Shown here in pieces: positions 14,635-21,810 of a DNA stretch of 22,189 bases (within the stretch, counting starts at the first letter, position 1; every line of letters starts with the position of its first letter). The position numbers and the translations under genes are program-made. Origin of the DNA: a virus; IMG/VR virus record IMGVR_UViG_3300029268_000147, positions 1-22,189 of that record. One strand, given 5' to 3'. A model generated the notes under the pieces. It made no database searches, had not been told where the DNA came from, and saw only the letters and a program-made list of their open reading frames with translations.

Positions 14635-15426
14635 TTATAGAGCTATTCCTCCAGGATATGGACTGCCTGGTATTACTCTCATTCCTGAACTAAACGGCGC
14701 AAAGTCGTAAGCTTGAAGTTGCAGTCCACCTGACATAATTAATTGTCTATTGCTCGATGGTGCGGTAAGTTGACCTTGAATAATAGCAACTGCTTTTTCA
14801 AAGCCTCGCATGTATTCGTTTGCCATTTCTGTATCTTCTTGAAACTGAAAGATACGAGCCATAACATAATTTACTAACGGCAATTGCATTTGCGGGTCAA
14901 TGTCTATTGGTAAGTTTTCATCTTGAAACCAAGTTAAACTTGGAATTCTAAAACCACGAATAGTCATACTGTAGACTTGGTCTGGTTTTGGCCAAAGATT
15001 TAATTGATTAGCCCATATAGAAAAGTATGCGGGTGTTTCTGGTTGGTCAGAAGTTCCAACCCAAATTGATTCACATCTTGCTTGGTCAAGATATATTAAG
15101 GAATTGCCGCCATCAGTATTATTGACTACCGCAATTAATTGTTGAATATCAGTTATTGATACTGTTGCTATCGATGGTAAAATTCTACCAAAACTACCAT
15201 AAGCTCTTTGGTTTACAGTTGTAGTAAAACCATATGTTGATTGATAAAAGGGATAACGATTACTTAAAGCTACAATCTTTTGAAAACCCTCTTTGATAAA
15301 ACCATTAACTAAATCAGTTGATATGTCGTCGTTTTCATCAAGGCCAATATCTAAGTCAGAAAGTTCACCGACAAAAGTACGCATTTGTCCTAGTGTTAAA
15401 TTGGGATTAGAAAAATTTATAGCCAT
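14635..15426 (-). CDS. P22 gp4-like head-to-tail adaptor
   Basis: A 263-residue protein that should form the ring below the portal. It starts with a helical acidic region (LGQMRTFVGELSDLDIGLDE). The central block ETPAYFSIWANQLNLWPKPD followed by YSMTIRGFRIPSLTWFQDE is typical of gp4/gp6-type adaptors of podoviruses (P-x-Y-(F/Y)-x-x-x-x-x-x-L-x-L-W-P-x-P). Then comes a helical region with MARIFQFQEDTEMANEYMRGF, the usual alpha-helical C-terminal bundle, and a Gly/Pro tail. It has AAGGAG 7 bases before the ATG. No lytic domain like that of P22 gp4 is visible. Confidence 0.75.
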   Translation of the reverse strand: MAINFSNPNLTLGQMRTFVGELSDLDIGLDENDDISTDLVNGFIKEGFQKIVALSNRYPFYQSTYGFTTTVNQRAYGSFGRILPSIATVSITDIQQLIAVVNNTDGGNSLIYLDQARCESIWVGTSDQPETPAYFSIWANQLNLWPKPDQVYSMTIRGFRIPSLTWFQDENLPIDIDPQMQLPLVNYVMARIFQFQEDTEMANEYMRGFEKAVAIIQGQLTAPSSNRQLIMSGGLQLQAYDFAPFSSGMRVIPGSPYPGGIAL

Positions 15427-15436
15427 TTAAAACTCC

Positions 15437-15745
15437 TTATTCTTTGGGGTCTAAGGCTGCGTCTTGATTCTCGCCCATCTTTTTAAGGCCATTAAGATGA
15501 CCGATACAATAATCTGTACCTTTTGCTTTTGGTGCTTTACATTCTTCTTCTTTTGAATTCATTGCTTGGCATAGGCCATTCTTGTAGTGCACGCCGCCAA
15601 ATGCAACACCAGATGGAGGAGCAACCTCTACACCTTTACCGTGATAATCGGAACGAGCATTACCAATGTGACGTGCGCCTTGTACAGAGCCATAAGGCTG
15701 TGTGCCTGCTAGTCCTTGACCTGAGCTTTGTGTTTCTTTATTCAT
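15437..15745 (-). CDS. Small CCCH zinc-binding protein of the head module
   Basis: A 102-residue protein with a Gly/Ser/Gln-rich disordered first half and a compact second half carrying C59-x9-C69-x10-C80-x2-H83 (GLCQAMNSKEEECKAPKAK, then TDYCIGHL). This is a treble-clef-like zinc site that I have seen in small proteins of aquatic phages, beside the head genes. No function is known to me. It has a strong AAGGAG ribosome site and follows the hairpin pair at 15770-15815, so its expression may be set separately from the decoration gene. Confidence 0.65.
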   Translation of the reverse strand: MNKETQSSGQGLAGTQPYGSVQGARHIGNARSDYHGKGVEVAPPSGVAFGGVHYKNGLCQAMNSKEEECKAPKAKGTDYCIGHLNGLKKMGENQDAALDPKE

Positions 15746-15769
15746 ATTGTTTCTCCTTCGTAAAAATAG

Positions 15770-15815
15770 TGTTCTAAGTAGAACATGCCGCCAAGGGTCC
15801 TTCCCCCTGGCGGCA
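15770..15815 (-). terminator. Tandem hairpins after the decoration gene, possible partial terminator
   Basis: TGCCGCCA (15786-15793) pairs perfectly with TGGCGGCA (15808-15815), making a strong GC hairpin. It is followed in the transcribed direction by TGTTCT/AGAACA (15770-15785, four-base loop), then CTATTTTT. The U-run follows the weaker hairpin after three bases. Position just after the capsid and decoration genes suits attenuation of the highly expressed head genes. Confidence 0.45.
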
Positions 15816-15834
15816 CGTATCTTGTTTGCAATTA

Positions 15835-16305
15835 TTATTGGTTATCGCCAACAAATATGCGCTTCCATGACAGAGTTGAAAGTCCGCCCTTTGCAGTAAT
15901 CTTGGCTGCATTTTCAGCAACGCCACTTACTCCAATGAAACCGTCTGCCGATGGTGTAACAACGCCAAATACTTGGGCTGTGTTCAATCCATCAACTGAA
16001 GATGTTCCGTGGTCTGGAGTATCAACTGCAACGCACTGTGTTTTGGTTTCAGTCGTAGCACTCAATGGATAGACTGAAACGAACTGAATTGCTGTTGGCG
16101 TTGTAGCCGATGTTACTGAAAAGGCTGCGCCCTCTGTTGCACCGTCTGCATCATAGACAACGTTGGCTGAAAACTCGTAAGTTTCGCCAGCTTTGCCATA
16201 CCAACCAAAGTCACCAGCATCAAGTGCTGCGTATGTGGTTCCGAGTGTTACGTCGGCTGCAAGAACGTTGGTGCGTTCTACAATGAATTTATTTTTCGTT
16301 ACCAT
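15835..16305 (-). CDS. Putative capsid decoration (cement) protein
   Basis: A 156-residue, beta-rich, Ala/Thr/Val-rich protein (NVLAADVTLGTTYAALDAGD; TYEFSANVVYDADGATEG; TPTAIQFVSVYPL; GVVTPSADGFIGVSGVAENA). It lacks membrane segments and shows only one Cys. A short all-beta protein directly after the major capsid gene is typical of head decoration proteins; I did not match it to a named family. The ribosome site is AAGGAG, with a small GAAA-loop hairpin just upstream. Codon choice is like the capsid gene (many C-ending codons), suggesting abundant synthesis. Confidence 0.6.
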   Translation of the reverse strand: MVTKNKFIVERTNVLAADVTLGTTYAALDAGDFGWYGKAGETYEFSANVVYDADGATEGAAFSVTSATTPTAIQFVSVYPLSATTETKTQCVAVDTPDHGTSSVDGLNTAQVFGVVTPSADGFIGVSGVAENAAKITAKGGLSTLSWKRIFVGDNQ

Positions 16306-16320
16306 AGTTGTATGTCTCCT

Positions 16321-16332
16321 TGCCTTTCGGCA
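16321..16332 (-). other. GAAA-tetraloop hairpin beside the decoration gene's ribosome site
   Basis: On the transcribed strand the sequence TGCCGAAAGGCA forms a 4-bp stem capped by GAAA, a stable GNRA tetraloop. It is immediately followed by AGGAG of the decoration gene. A short stable hairpin there may protect or expose the ribosome site. Confidence 0.4.
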
Positions 16333-16388
16333 GATACCTAACTAATGTTTTTATTAATTAGAGTTTGTTTGTTTTTATTATAATCGCA

Positions 16389-16438
16389 GGTGGAGGAAGA
16401 GCTGCCCGAAGGATGACAGCCTTTAAACTTCCCCCACC
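16389..16438 (-). terminator. Strong two-tier hairpin downstream of the capsid gene
   Basis: GGTGGAGGAAG (16389-16399) pairs with CTTCCCCCACC (16428-16438) as an 11-bp stem with one G-U type pair. Inside it GCTGCC (16401-16406) pairs with GACAGC (16415-16420), again with one wobble. No long U-run follows in the transcribed direction, although an AT-rich stretch does. It sits 12 bases after the capsid stop, where phages often keep a terminator or 3'-end stabilising structure. Confidence 0.5.
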
Positions 16439-16449
16439 AACGAAATTTA

Positions 16450-17409
16450 TCACGCGTCAGCGGTTAAGAAACCTTGACGATTACGGTTGCTGCAAGTCAA
16501 CTGACCATAGGCCAACACGAGGGCGTAACGGGCGTCTACGCCAGCTACAGTGCCGTTCATGAATTCCGTGGTCTTGAACCAATAGCCATTCAAGCCGGTA
16601 AGCTTGAGGTACTTCGTGTTAAGGAAGTACATTGGCGCATCAGTTGCGTCAACGGCCAGCTGAAGGTCAAACACGATTGGTGTTTGCTTGAACATCAAGT
16701 TTTGGAAACCAGCATTGGCTTTTGCAACGTCCTGGTAACGAACTTGGTTCGTCAACAGTGACTCGTACTTTTCAAACAAGCTAGTGTTCGTGATAATTAA
16801 ATCAGGAACATCTGAGCCCTTTGAGGCACGGTTGTACACATCAGCCATGGTTGTAAGCGCAAGAGTTGCGCCCATGCTTGTTGCCTGGGTTGGATTCCAG
16901 AACGAGTTGGTCGATGCATCAATGCCACCGACTGTGTTGTTCTGGGTTCCGATGATGTTGCCCAAACCGTTGAAGTCAGGACCTGCTGGTGCAACGCTTG
17001 GTGTACCGAAGAGTTGCTCGTTGAGCGTTGTCTTCAGTGACATTTCAGCTTGCATTATCTTTGCATTGAGCAGTTTGATAATTGCCTCGGTGCCACGGTT
17101 CTTTGCTTCTTCAATACCGCTGATTGCGATAGAAGCAGCCATCTGCTTCCAGTCGTATTCTGCGGCTGAGATGCCTTCCTGTGGGGTAAGGTCAATTGCA
17201 TCATAACCTGAGTACGTTGCAACGGTATCGTTAACGGCGTACATCAATGGTTCGATGATTTGTGTACCACCCTCTTCAACGCGAACTCGTCCCGCTGTGT
17301 TGAGGTGGTTAAGAAGGACTAGGTCCTTGAAAATGTTATCTACTAACGTCGGCTGATAGTTCTGCAGCGTAGTGGACAACAGTGAATTAAAGTCGGGATT
17401 ACCGGCCAT
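16450..17409 (-). CDS. Major capsid protein
   Basis: A 319-residue protein that should build the head shell. The start MAGNPDFNSLLSTTLQNYQP then LVDNIFKDLVLLNHLN, followed by VRVEEGGTQIIEPLMYAVND, is a typical N-arm and E-loop arrangement of HK97-fold capsid proteins of this phage type. The TPQEGISAAEYDWKQMAASI helix region and a C-terminal WFKTTEFMNGTVAGVDARYA also fit. It is immediately downstream of the scaffold gene (21 bases, with AAGGAG) and upstream of the decoration gene. Codons end in C or G more often than in neighbours (for example AAG for Lys and AAC for Asn), as expected for the most highly translated gene. A strong hairpin follows its stop. Confidence 0.85.
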   Translation of the reverse strand: MAGNPDFNSLLSTTLQNYQPTLVDNIFKDLVLLNHLNTAGRVRVEEGGTQIIEPLMYAVNDTVATYSGYDAIDLTPQEGISAAEYDWKQMAASIAISGIEEAKNRGTEAIIKLLNAKIMQAEMSLKTTLNEQLFGTPSVAPAGPDFNGLGNIIGTQNNTVGGIDASTNSFWNPTQATSMGATLALTTMADVYNRASKGSDVPDLIITNTSLFEKYESLLTNQVRYQDVAKANAGFQNLMFKQTPIVFDLQLAVDATDAPMYFLNTKYLKLTGLNGYWFKTTEFMNGTVAGVDARYALVLAYGQLTCSNRNRQGFLTADA

Positions 17410-17430
17410 GTTATTCTCCTTGTTGTGGGT

Positions 17431-18216
17431 TTATAAGTTGAGTGTCTTTTTGGCCTGTTCATAAGCTTCAAAGACTGACGTTGGTTTAGCAGCTTTGGCG
17501 CCGACTGTGTTTTTGTTGGCAGAGCCACCAGAAACCACGGATGCTGAACGTTTTGCCTCGACTCTAGACTGTTCTTCTAAAAGCTTTTTAGTAGCTTCCG
17601 AAGCTTTAGAGTAAACTTTATCGAAAGTAATCTGCTTAAAGACTGCCTCTAAATCGTTTGACCCTGTTGCTAGTGCCTTGGCTACGACTTCATCTGCGTT
17701 AAAGTCATCACCGTACTTGCCTTGCAAAGAATCGATAGTCCTAGTCAACTCATCCATTGCTTTTTGTTGTTCAAAGCTTGCGATGCGTTGTTCTAAGTTT
17801 CGAAGTTGTTTTTCAGCTGGGTCTAAATACTCTTCTTCAACCTCTTGGTTTTGGATTGGAGTCTTTATACCATAATGCTGGTTTAACGCCTGCAAGGTGC
17901 CTGCTGGGTCCTGTTGCAGAGATTCTGCTAAGGTTGTAGCAAACTGTACTTGCTTTCTTTGTTCGCTGAGTTCTTGTGTCTTGCGGGTATAATCCGCTTG
18001 ACGCTGGTACCCAGCTAAAGCCTCCTTAACTGGAACAACTACATCTTGGCCATCTACTTGGAGTTTAACGAATTTATCGCTAATCTCTGTATAGTCAAAA
18101 AGTTCTTGTTCTTGTTCTGGAGTTTCTGCTGTGACCTCTGTCACTTCATCAACTTGTCCACTTTCTGTGGGGTCAACTACGTTTTCAGGGTTAGCAATAT
18201 TATTATCATCTGTCAT
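17431..18216 (-). CDS. Capsid scaffolding protein
   Basis: A 261-residue protein placed between portal and capsid genes. The N-terminal 40 residues are acidic and disordered (VDEVTEVTAETPEQEQELF). Then comes KLQVDGQDVVVPVKEALAGY followed by QRQADYTRKTQELSEQRKQ, a segment I recognise from scaffolding proteins of many environmental phages. The middle is a Glu/Gln coiled coil (AEKQLRNLEQRIASFEQQKA) and the C-terminus a basic helix (EAYEQAKKTLNL), probably the capsid-binding end. Such proteins guide procapsid assembly and then leave. No protease motif was seen. Confidence 0.8.
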   Translation of the reverse strand: MTDDNNIANPENVVDPTESGQVDEVTEVTAETPEQEQELFDYTEISDKFVKLQVDGQDVVVPVKEALAGYQRQADYTRKTQELSEQRKQVQFATTLAESLQQDPAGTLQALNQHYGIKTPIQNQEVEEEYLDPAEKQLRNLEQRIASFEQQKAMDELTRTIDSLQGKYGDDFNADEVVAKALATGSNDLEAVFKQITFDKVYSKASEATKKLLEEQSRVEAKRSASVVSGGSANKNTVGAKAAKPTSVFEAYEQAKKTLNL

Positions 18217-18263
18217 TGTTGGAGTCCTATCCTTCTTTGGTTATTCCTATTGGGTTTTCTATC

Positions 18264-18280
18264 TCCCTATATTATAGGGA
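18264..18280 (-). promoter_or_regulatory. Perfect 7-bp palindromic hairpin containing TATAAT, between portal and scaffold genes
   Basis: TCCCTAT and ATAGGGA flank a three-base loop in the 81-base gap between portal and scaffold. On the transcribed strand the palindrome includes TATAAT, a perfect -10 box, but no -35-like box sits 16-18 bases upstream. It could be an operator, a small RNA hairpin or chance. Confidence 0.35.
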
Positions 18281-18297
18281 AGTTCATTACATTATTT

Positions 18298-20217
18298 TTA
18301 CTGTCCACCTGATAATAATGCTTGAATTACTTCTGGTGGGAGACTTTGTATACTTGCTGGCAACGCACCTGCGCCTGGTTGGGCACCTGGACCTTGGATT
18401 GGAGCACCTGCTCCTGCAATTAAACCTGGTGGAACTTCTGTTGCCATTTGGTCTGGTGTCATGCCAGGTGGTAAACCTTGACCTTCTAAAGCTGCTTGGT
18501 CTGGTGTCATGCCAGGTGGTAAACCTTGACCTTCTAAAGCTGCTTGGTCTGGAGTCATACCTTCAGGAGCTTGAGGTGGTGGAGCTTGTTGTAAGAATGA
18601 ACCTGGGTCTTTTACTCCAAATCCTTGCGACAACACGTACTCTGCTAGTTTTGGTAGGTTTACAAGTCCTGCCTGGGCAAATGGTTGCATTGCTGAAACT
18701 ATTTGTAGTGCCATATCTCTACGGAAAGCTTCATTGCGAGGAGCGGTAGAACCAGCCTCAACTGTGTAATCAAATTCACCGCTAATATAATCTTTGTCAA
18801 ATGTTAAGAATACTGGAGCTGCTTCTGTGCCTACTATTCTTACAGTTTGCTCTCCAGTCATAAACTGTTGAGCTAGCATTATAAGATTAGAAGCACATGC
18901 TGCTATGCCATTTTCTATTGCAACTAGCTTTTCTGCGACTCTAGCATTGCCTGCTTCAGCAATAATTGATGCTTCACGGGCAGTTCTAGTTGTTTCTGGA
19001 ATTGCACCACGCTGGTATTCAGATACGCCAGATACACGGTCAATGTCATTTTGAATTAAAGCTGACTGATTATAAAATTCAGGTGGGTTGATTAGCGCTG
19101 GCATTGGTACAACTACATTGGCCAAGCTTTCGCCAGACTTGACTGGAACGATAACATTATCTTCGTCTGATGCTAAAGCCTGACGACCATCATCATCGAA
19201 TGCTGATTCTTGGAACAACCACTTACGGCTATAACGCTTTCTGTGCAACATCATTTGTGTACGAGTTTCGTTTAATTCGTATTGCAATGGCTCAATTGCT
19301 TCAAGTTCTCCCATTGGATAAAAGAATCCAGGGATGTCATAGTTACGCAACATGAAGAAAGGGTGACCAAAGGCGTATGGCATCTGTGTTGGTTTAATTA
19401 AAAACTTGTCTCCACCCGAATCAGAGAACACGCTCATCTCACCAGTATCAATATTATAATATTCATATATATCACAATAAGCGTTTTCTGGATTGGCGTT
19501 TTGTGATGCTTGAGCTGACATGTAGCCAGTTCCTTGAGTGCCATACTTTTGATAGCCTGAAGGACTTAGTTCTTTTCTTGCGGCGGCATCATAACGCTTG
19601 TCTGCTTTGGCGTCTTTTAGCGTGCGACGTGTGCGCTGAGCAATCCAACGTGCATCTTCCATTGTTGAAGCGTCCGTGTCAATAAACATTTCAAACGGGT
19701 CAACACGTTCTAAGAATGGTCTATCTTCTCTGATGATTGTTGTTGCCTCGACGTCATCAGCAGGTTCTCTAGTTGCCAGGTCATCAGCTGTATATTCTAT
19801 ATCGTCAGCTTTGGATTCTTCAACAAAGCGATACCCAGTTTTAACCCAGCCATACCCAAGTATAAGGTAATCTTTAACGGCACGTTGAAATTCTTTTTGA
19901 CATCCATAATGCCCCCACCAATAGTTGATGATTGATTCTGTTACTATTGCTTTGTCGGCATCTTGTGGTTTGCGTGGATTGACATTGATTTTTGGACGAC
20001 CAATAGAAACGGCAGGTGCCAATGTGTTGATTGTTGAGAATGCAATGTTGACAAGCAAACGGTCGCCTGTTGCCTGACCACGATATTGACGACCACGATA
20101 CAAGTTAATCATACGCTGCCAAAGATTATCGTAACCTTCGTTTTGACGCCAGCGTTGAGAGTAGTCTATGTTACCTCTATATGTTGATAATTTATCTAAA
20201 TTACTTTGGCGAGCCAT
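18298..20217 (-). CDS. Portal protein
   Basis: A 639-residue portal forming the dodecameric DNA channel at the head vertex. The N-terminal part contains RMINLYRGRQYRGQATGDRL, then PAVSIGRPKINVNP and YGWVKTGYRF, and the central part DPFEMFIDTDASTMEDARWI and FYPMGELEAIEPLQYELNET; together they are diagnostic of portals of short-tailed phages. The helical region with IERVSGVSEYQRGAIPETTRT-like sequence (about 395-420) is the usual stem and wing. The last 90 residues are Pro/Gly/Gln-rich and carry two exact 16-residue repeats (about 559-590) plus a partial third, perhaps a disordered tail for terminase or scaffold binding. The gene starts at 20217, directly after the HNH stop (TAG then ATG). Confidence 0.9.
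   Translation of the reverse strand: MARQSNLDKLSTYRGNIDYSQRWRQNEGYDNLWQRMINLYRGRQYRGQATGDRLLVNIAFSTINTLAPAVSIGRPKINVNPRKPQDADKAIVTESIINYWWGHYGCQKEFQRAVKDYLILGYGWVKTGYRFVEESKADDIEYTADDLATREPADDVEATTIIREDRPFLERVDPFEMFIDTDASTMEDARWIAQRTRRTLKDAKADKRYDAAARKELSPSGYQKYGTQGTGYMSAQASQNANPENAYCDIYEYYNIDTGEMSVFSDSGGDKFLIKPTQMPYAFGHPFFMLRNYDIPGFFYPMGELEAIEPLQYELNETRTQMMLHRKRYSRKWLFQESAFDDDGRQALASDEDNVIVPVKSGESLANVVVPMPALINPPEFYNQSALIQNDIDRVSGVSEYQRGAIPETTRTAREASIIAEAGNARVAEKLVAIENGIAACASNLIMLAQQFMTGEQTVRIVGTEAAPVFLTFDKDYISGEFDYTVEAGSTAPRNEAFRRDMALQIVSAMQPFAQAGLVNLPKLAEYVLSQGFGVKDPGSFLQQAPPPQAPEGMTPDQAALEGQGLPPGMTPDQAALEGQGLPPGMTPDQMATEVPPGLIAGAGAPIQGPGAQPGAGALPASIQSLPPEVIQALLSGGQ
18448..18558 (-). repeat. 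48-base tandem repeat at the portal 3' end
   Basis: Two identical 48-base units (18448-18495 and 18496-18543) and a partial third (18544-18558, one change) encode repeats of GMTPDQAALEGQGLPP. Identity at the DNA level, including third positions, points to a recent duplication, and unit number may vary between related phages. Confidence 0.95.
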
Positions 20218-20643
20218 CTAACAATCCTCTTGTTTATTAATGTAATATCTTTTTTGACTTTGTTGATTTCTACATGTTCTGCAACGACGAGCGTTTTTTG
20301 AATCTACATAAATATCTTTGTGACCATACCTGCATTCTGTAATACGACGAGCATTAGTCTTGTATCCTTGGCTGTTGCTTCTACCCTTTTGTTCTCTATC
20401 TACGGCGTTATCTTTAGGTGTTCCTAAAAATAAATGTTCTGGATTAACGCATGAACGAACGTCACAAGTATGACAAATATGCATTCCTTCTGGAATTTTT
20501 CCATTAACCAATTCCCACGACAGTCGGTGAGTACTTATATATTTTTTATTGATATTAATTTTACCATAACCATATTTAGTTAAACTACCTGTCCATAGCC
20601 AACAAGAATTTGTTTTATTTACTTTATCGTAAAAACGATTCAT
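20218..20643 (-). CDS. HNH endonuclease with C-terminal zinc finger
   Basis: The 141-residue protein has the HNH_3-type layout: CWLWTG (14-19) and KYGYGKI, then HRLSWELVNGKIPEGMHICH (39-58) with the catalytic His58, TCDVRSCVNPEHL with Asn67 and His70, then a GTPKDNAVDREQKGR helix. C57, C60 and C65 can structure the site. The C-terminus has C104-x3-H108 and C121-x2-C124 (ECRYGHKD; RRCRTCRN), a zinc finger common in HNH proteins of phages. Start ATG 20643 overlaps the upstream stop as ATGA. It lies just before the portal gene. It could be a free-standing homing endonuclease or a packaging-associated nicking enzyme; terminase is not in view, so this cannot be decided. Confidence 0.85.
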   Translation of the reverse strand: MNRFYDKVNKTNSCWLWTGSLTKYGYGKININKKYISTHRLSWELVNGKIPEGMHICHTCDVRSCVNPEHLFLGTPKDNAVDREQKGRSNSQGYKTNARRITECRYGHKDIYVDSKNARRCRTCRNQQSQKRYYINKQEDC

Positions 20644-20906
20644 TTGCAGTCCCATTTCTTTAGAGCCAACGCTTTACGAGTTGGTCTTCCTTTTGAATCC
20701 TTCATTGGACCTTTTACTCCACCCATTCTTGCGCAAAATGATTTTCTTCTTGCGGCAGCTTTGGGGGACTTCTTAGCTTGCTTAGCAGACACAGGTGGTT
20801 TTAGTGTTCCACCAGTTTCGGCTTTATAAGATGCACGCCCCTTAGCATTTAAGCCACCTTTAGGGTTTTTGCCTTCTGACCTTTGCCATGCAGGAGTCTT
20901 AGCCAT
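20640..20906 (-). CDS. DUF6321-like small basic protein
   Basis: An 88-residue, highly basic protein. It has the pattern PAWQRSEGKNPKGGLNAKGR, then an LKPPV segment, a SFCARMGGVKGPMKDSKGR motif and a final ALKKWDCK. This matches what I know as DUF6321, a family frequent in phages and with no known function. Two cysteines (58, 87) may pair or bind metal. It is joined to a 40-aa gene by TAATG and to the HNH gene by ATGA. The excess of Lys and Arg suggests contact with DNA or RNA, but that is inference. Confidence 0.75.
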   Translation of the reverse strand: MAKTPAWQRSEGKNPKGGLNAKGRASYKAETGGTLKPPVSAKQAKKSPKAAARRKSFCARMGGVKGPMKDSKGRPTRKALALKKWDCK

Positions 20907-21028
20907 TATTTTTTCTTTCTGCGAGATACGACAATCTTGCCGTCTTTCTCCATAACTTTCATACCAGCATTTTCCGTATGTTTTTTTAATTGACTATACT
21001 TTTGCGCAACGGTAAGTTTTTTAGCCAC
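20906..21028 (-). CDS. 40-aa Lys-rich microprotein
   Basis: The 40 residues read MAKKLTVAQKYSQLKKHTEN and on, ending SRRKKK, with AGMKVMEKDGKIVVS in the middle. The start is GTG, overlapping the preceding stop as TAGTG, and the end overlaps the next start as TAATG. Overlap on both sides and no internal stop are the evidence for a real gene; I know of no family. A basic helix plus a beta hairpin (MEKDGKIVVS) is predicted by eye. Confidence 0.6.
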   Translation of the reverse strand: MAKKLTVAQKYSQLKKHTENAGMKVMEKDGKIVVSRRKKK

Positions 21029-21204
21029 TATTTACCTTTAGCTGCTCTCATTGAGTCTACGAGATTTGGATACTTGCGTCCTGCTTTTTTAGCTGCAGCT
21101 TTAGCTGATGCCTTTTGTGCTGGTGTAAGTTTCTTAGGCTTGCCTAATGACTTTGGTCTTGGCTTTTCCCAAACTTCTTTAACGCTTTTTCTTTTTGTTG
21201 CCAT
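21028..21204 (-). CDS. 58-aa Lys/Ala-rich small protein
   Basis: The protein (58 residues) begins MATKRKSVKEVWEKPRPKSL and contains GKPKKLTPAQKASAKAAAKK, AGRKYPNLVDSMRAAKGK. I recognise the SLGKPKKLTPAQKA..AKKAGRKYPNLVDSM pattern from phage genomes in water samples, where it stands near packaging genes, without an assigned role. It is strongly basic, so nucleic-acid binding is plausible. It overlaps the 33-aa gene at the start by 26 bases and the 40-aa gene at its stop (TAGTG). GAGGAAAAAG lies just upstream and could serve as ribosome site. Confidence 0.7.
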   Translation of the reverse strand: MATKRKSVKEVWEKPRPKSLGKPKKLTPAQKASAKAAAKKAGRKYPNLVDSMRAAKGK

Positions 21205-21280
21205 TTTTCTTTTTCCTCGCTGGTATATATTTCTTTTTTGTTGTTGACGGCAGTGCTGGATAATTTGGATTAGCGGGCAT
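21179..21280 (-). CDS. 33-aa polybasic microprotein
   Basis: The 33 residues (MPANPNYPALPSTTKKKYIP, then ARKKKNGNKKKKR) have a Pro-rich head and a nearly pure Lys/Arg tail. It starts in TAATG at the stop of the 115-aa gene, the same junction type used by known genes in this operon, and overlaps the 58-aa gene in another frame. No family is known to me. At this length chance cannot be excluded. Confidence 0.45.
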   Translation of the reverse strand: MPANPNYPALPSTTKKKYIPARKKKNGNKKKKR

Positions 21281-21627
21281 TATCTAGCGTTTGTGTTAGA
21301 TACAGCTGTAACAACAATGTCTACGTTGCCAACAAAACCAGATGCTGATTTAACAACAAGAGTAGTTAAACCTGCAACTGGAACTCTTCCAGTCCATACT
21401 TCAGATGATGGGCTTGAACCAGCTTCTGATGTAACAGCTGTAGTCCAGTTTGTGCTCTCTAGTTCTTGCACTGCAATTGCAGTATAAGTTGTTCCTGTGT
21501 TGGTTGCATAGAATTCTATGTTACCATCCCAAATTCCAGAAAGTCTAATAACTGCATCTGAGTAATCTGAAACAGCAAAAGTTCTTTCAACCGAAGCACT
21601 TGTTAGAGTAGATGTGTAAGTTTGCAT
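21280..21627 (-). CDS. 115-aa beta-rich putative virion protein
   Basis: The sequence (VERTFAVSDYSDAVIRLSGI, WDGNIEFYATNTGTTYTAIAV, VWTGRVPVAGLTTLVVKSAS, GFVGNVDIVVTAVSN) alternates hydrophobic and Gly/Ser/Thr residues, fitting a beta sandwich. I know this pattern (V-R-L-S-G-x-W-x-G, then a G-T-V-x-V end) from putative virion decoration or fibre-like proteins of phages. It has no cysteine, charge cluster or membrane segment, unlike its basic neighbours. It could be a capsid-surface or neck protein; gene order does not decide. The next gene upstream ends right before its ATG. Confidence 0.6.
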   Translation of the reverse strand: MQTYTSTLTSASVERTFAVSDYSDAVIRLSGIWDGNIEFYATNTGTTYTAIAVQELESTNWTTAVTSEAGSSPSSEVWTGRVPVAGLTTLVVKSASGFVGNVDIVVTAVSNTNAR

Positions 21628-21810
21628 TTATTTTCTCTTTCCTTTTTTAAGTGCTTTAAAGTCAGCACCAGTTATTTTATCTTTAGGATTTGCTGCTTCG
21701 GCAATCTTTTTTTGCTTTGATGATAACGCTTTTTTATAAGCTGCACCCATTGGCGTTTCAGTAACAGCAACCATAATACCAAATTTTGGTTTGCCTTTTT
21801 TGTTTATCAT
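21628..21810 (-). CDS. 60-aa basic small protein with KDKITGADF motif
   Basis: The protein contains MINKKGKPKFGIMVAVTETP, then MGAAYKKALSSKQKKIAEAA, then NPKDKITGADFKALKKGKRK. The block KKIAEAANPKDKITGADFKALKKG is one I recognise from many aquatic phage genomes, in small genes beside packaging and portal genes, with no role known. It is strongly basic. It starts in ATGA overlap with the 34-aa gene, and its stop is directly followed by the ATG of the 115-aa gene (TAAATG). Confidence 0.65.
   Translation of the reverse strand: MINKKGKPKFGIMVAVTETPMGAAYKKALSSKQKKIAEAANPKDKITGADFKALKKGKRK

Noticed and set aside
16371-16384. TATAAT-like -10 box before the decoration gene
   Set aside because: No -35-like element at 16-18 bases, and AT-rich DNA makes such hits common.
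16784-17206. Plus-strand frame of 140 codons over the capsid gene
   Set aside because: Shadow of the well-supported major capsid gene; no ribosome site and Ser/Cys-rich composition.
18216-18749. Plus-strand frame of 177 codons
   Set aside because: It is antisense to the portal C-terminal repeats. Its Leu/Val-rich repeats are the reverse reading of the 48-base units.
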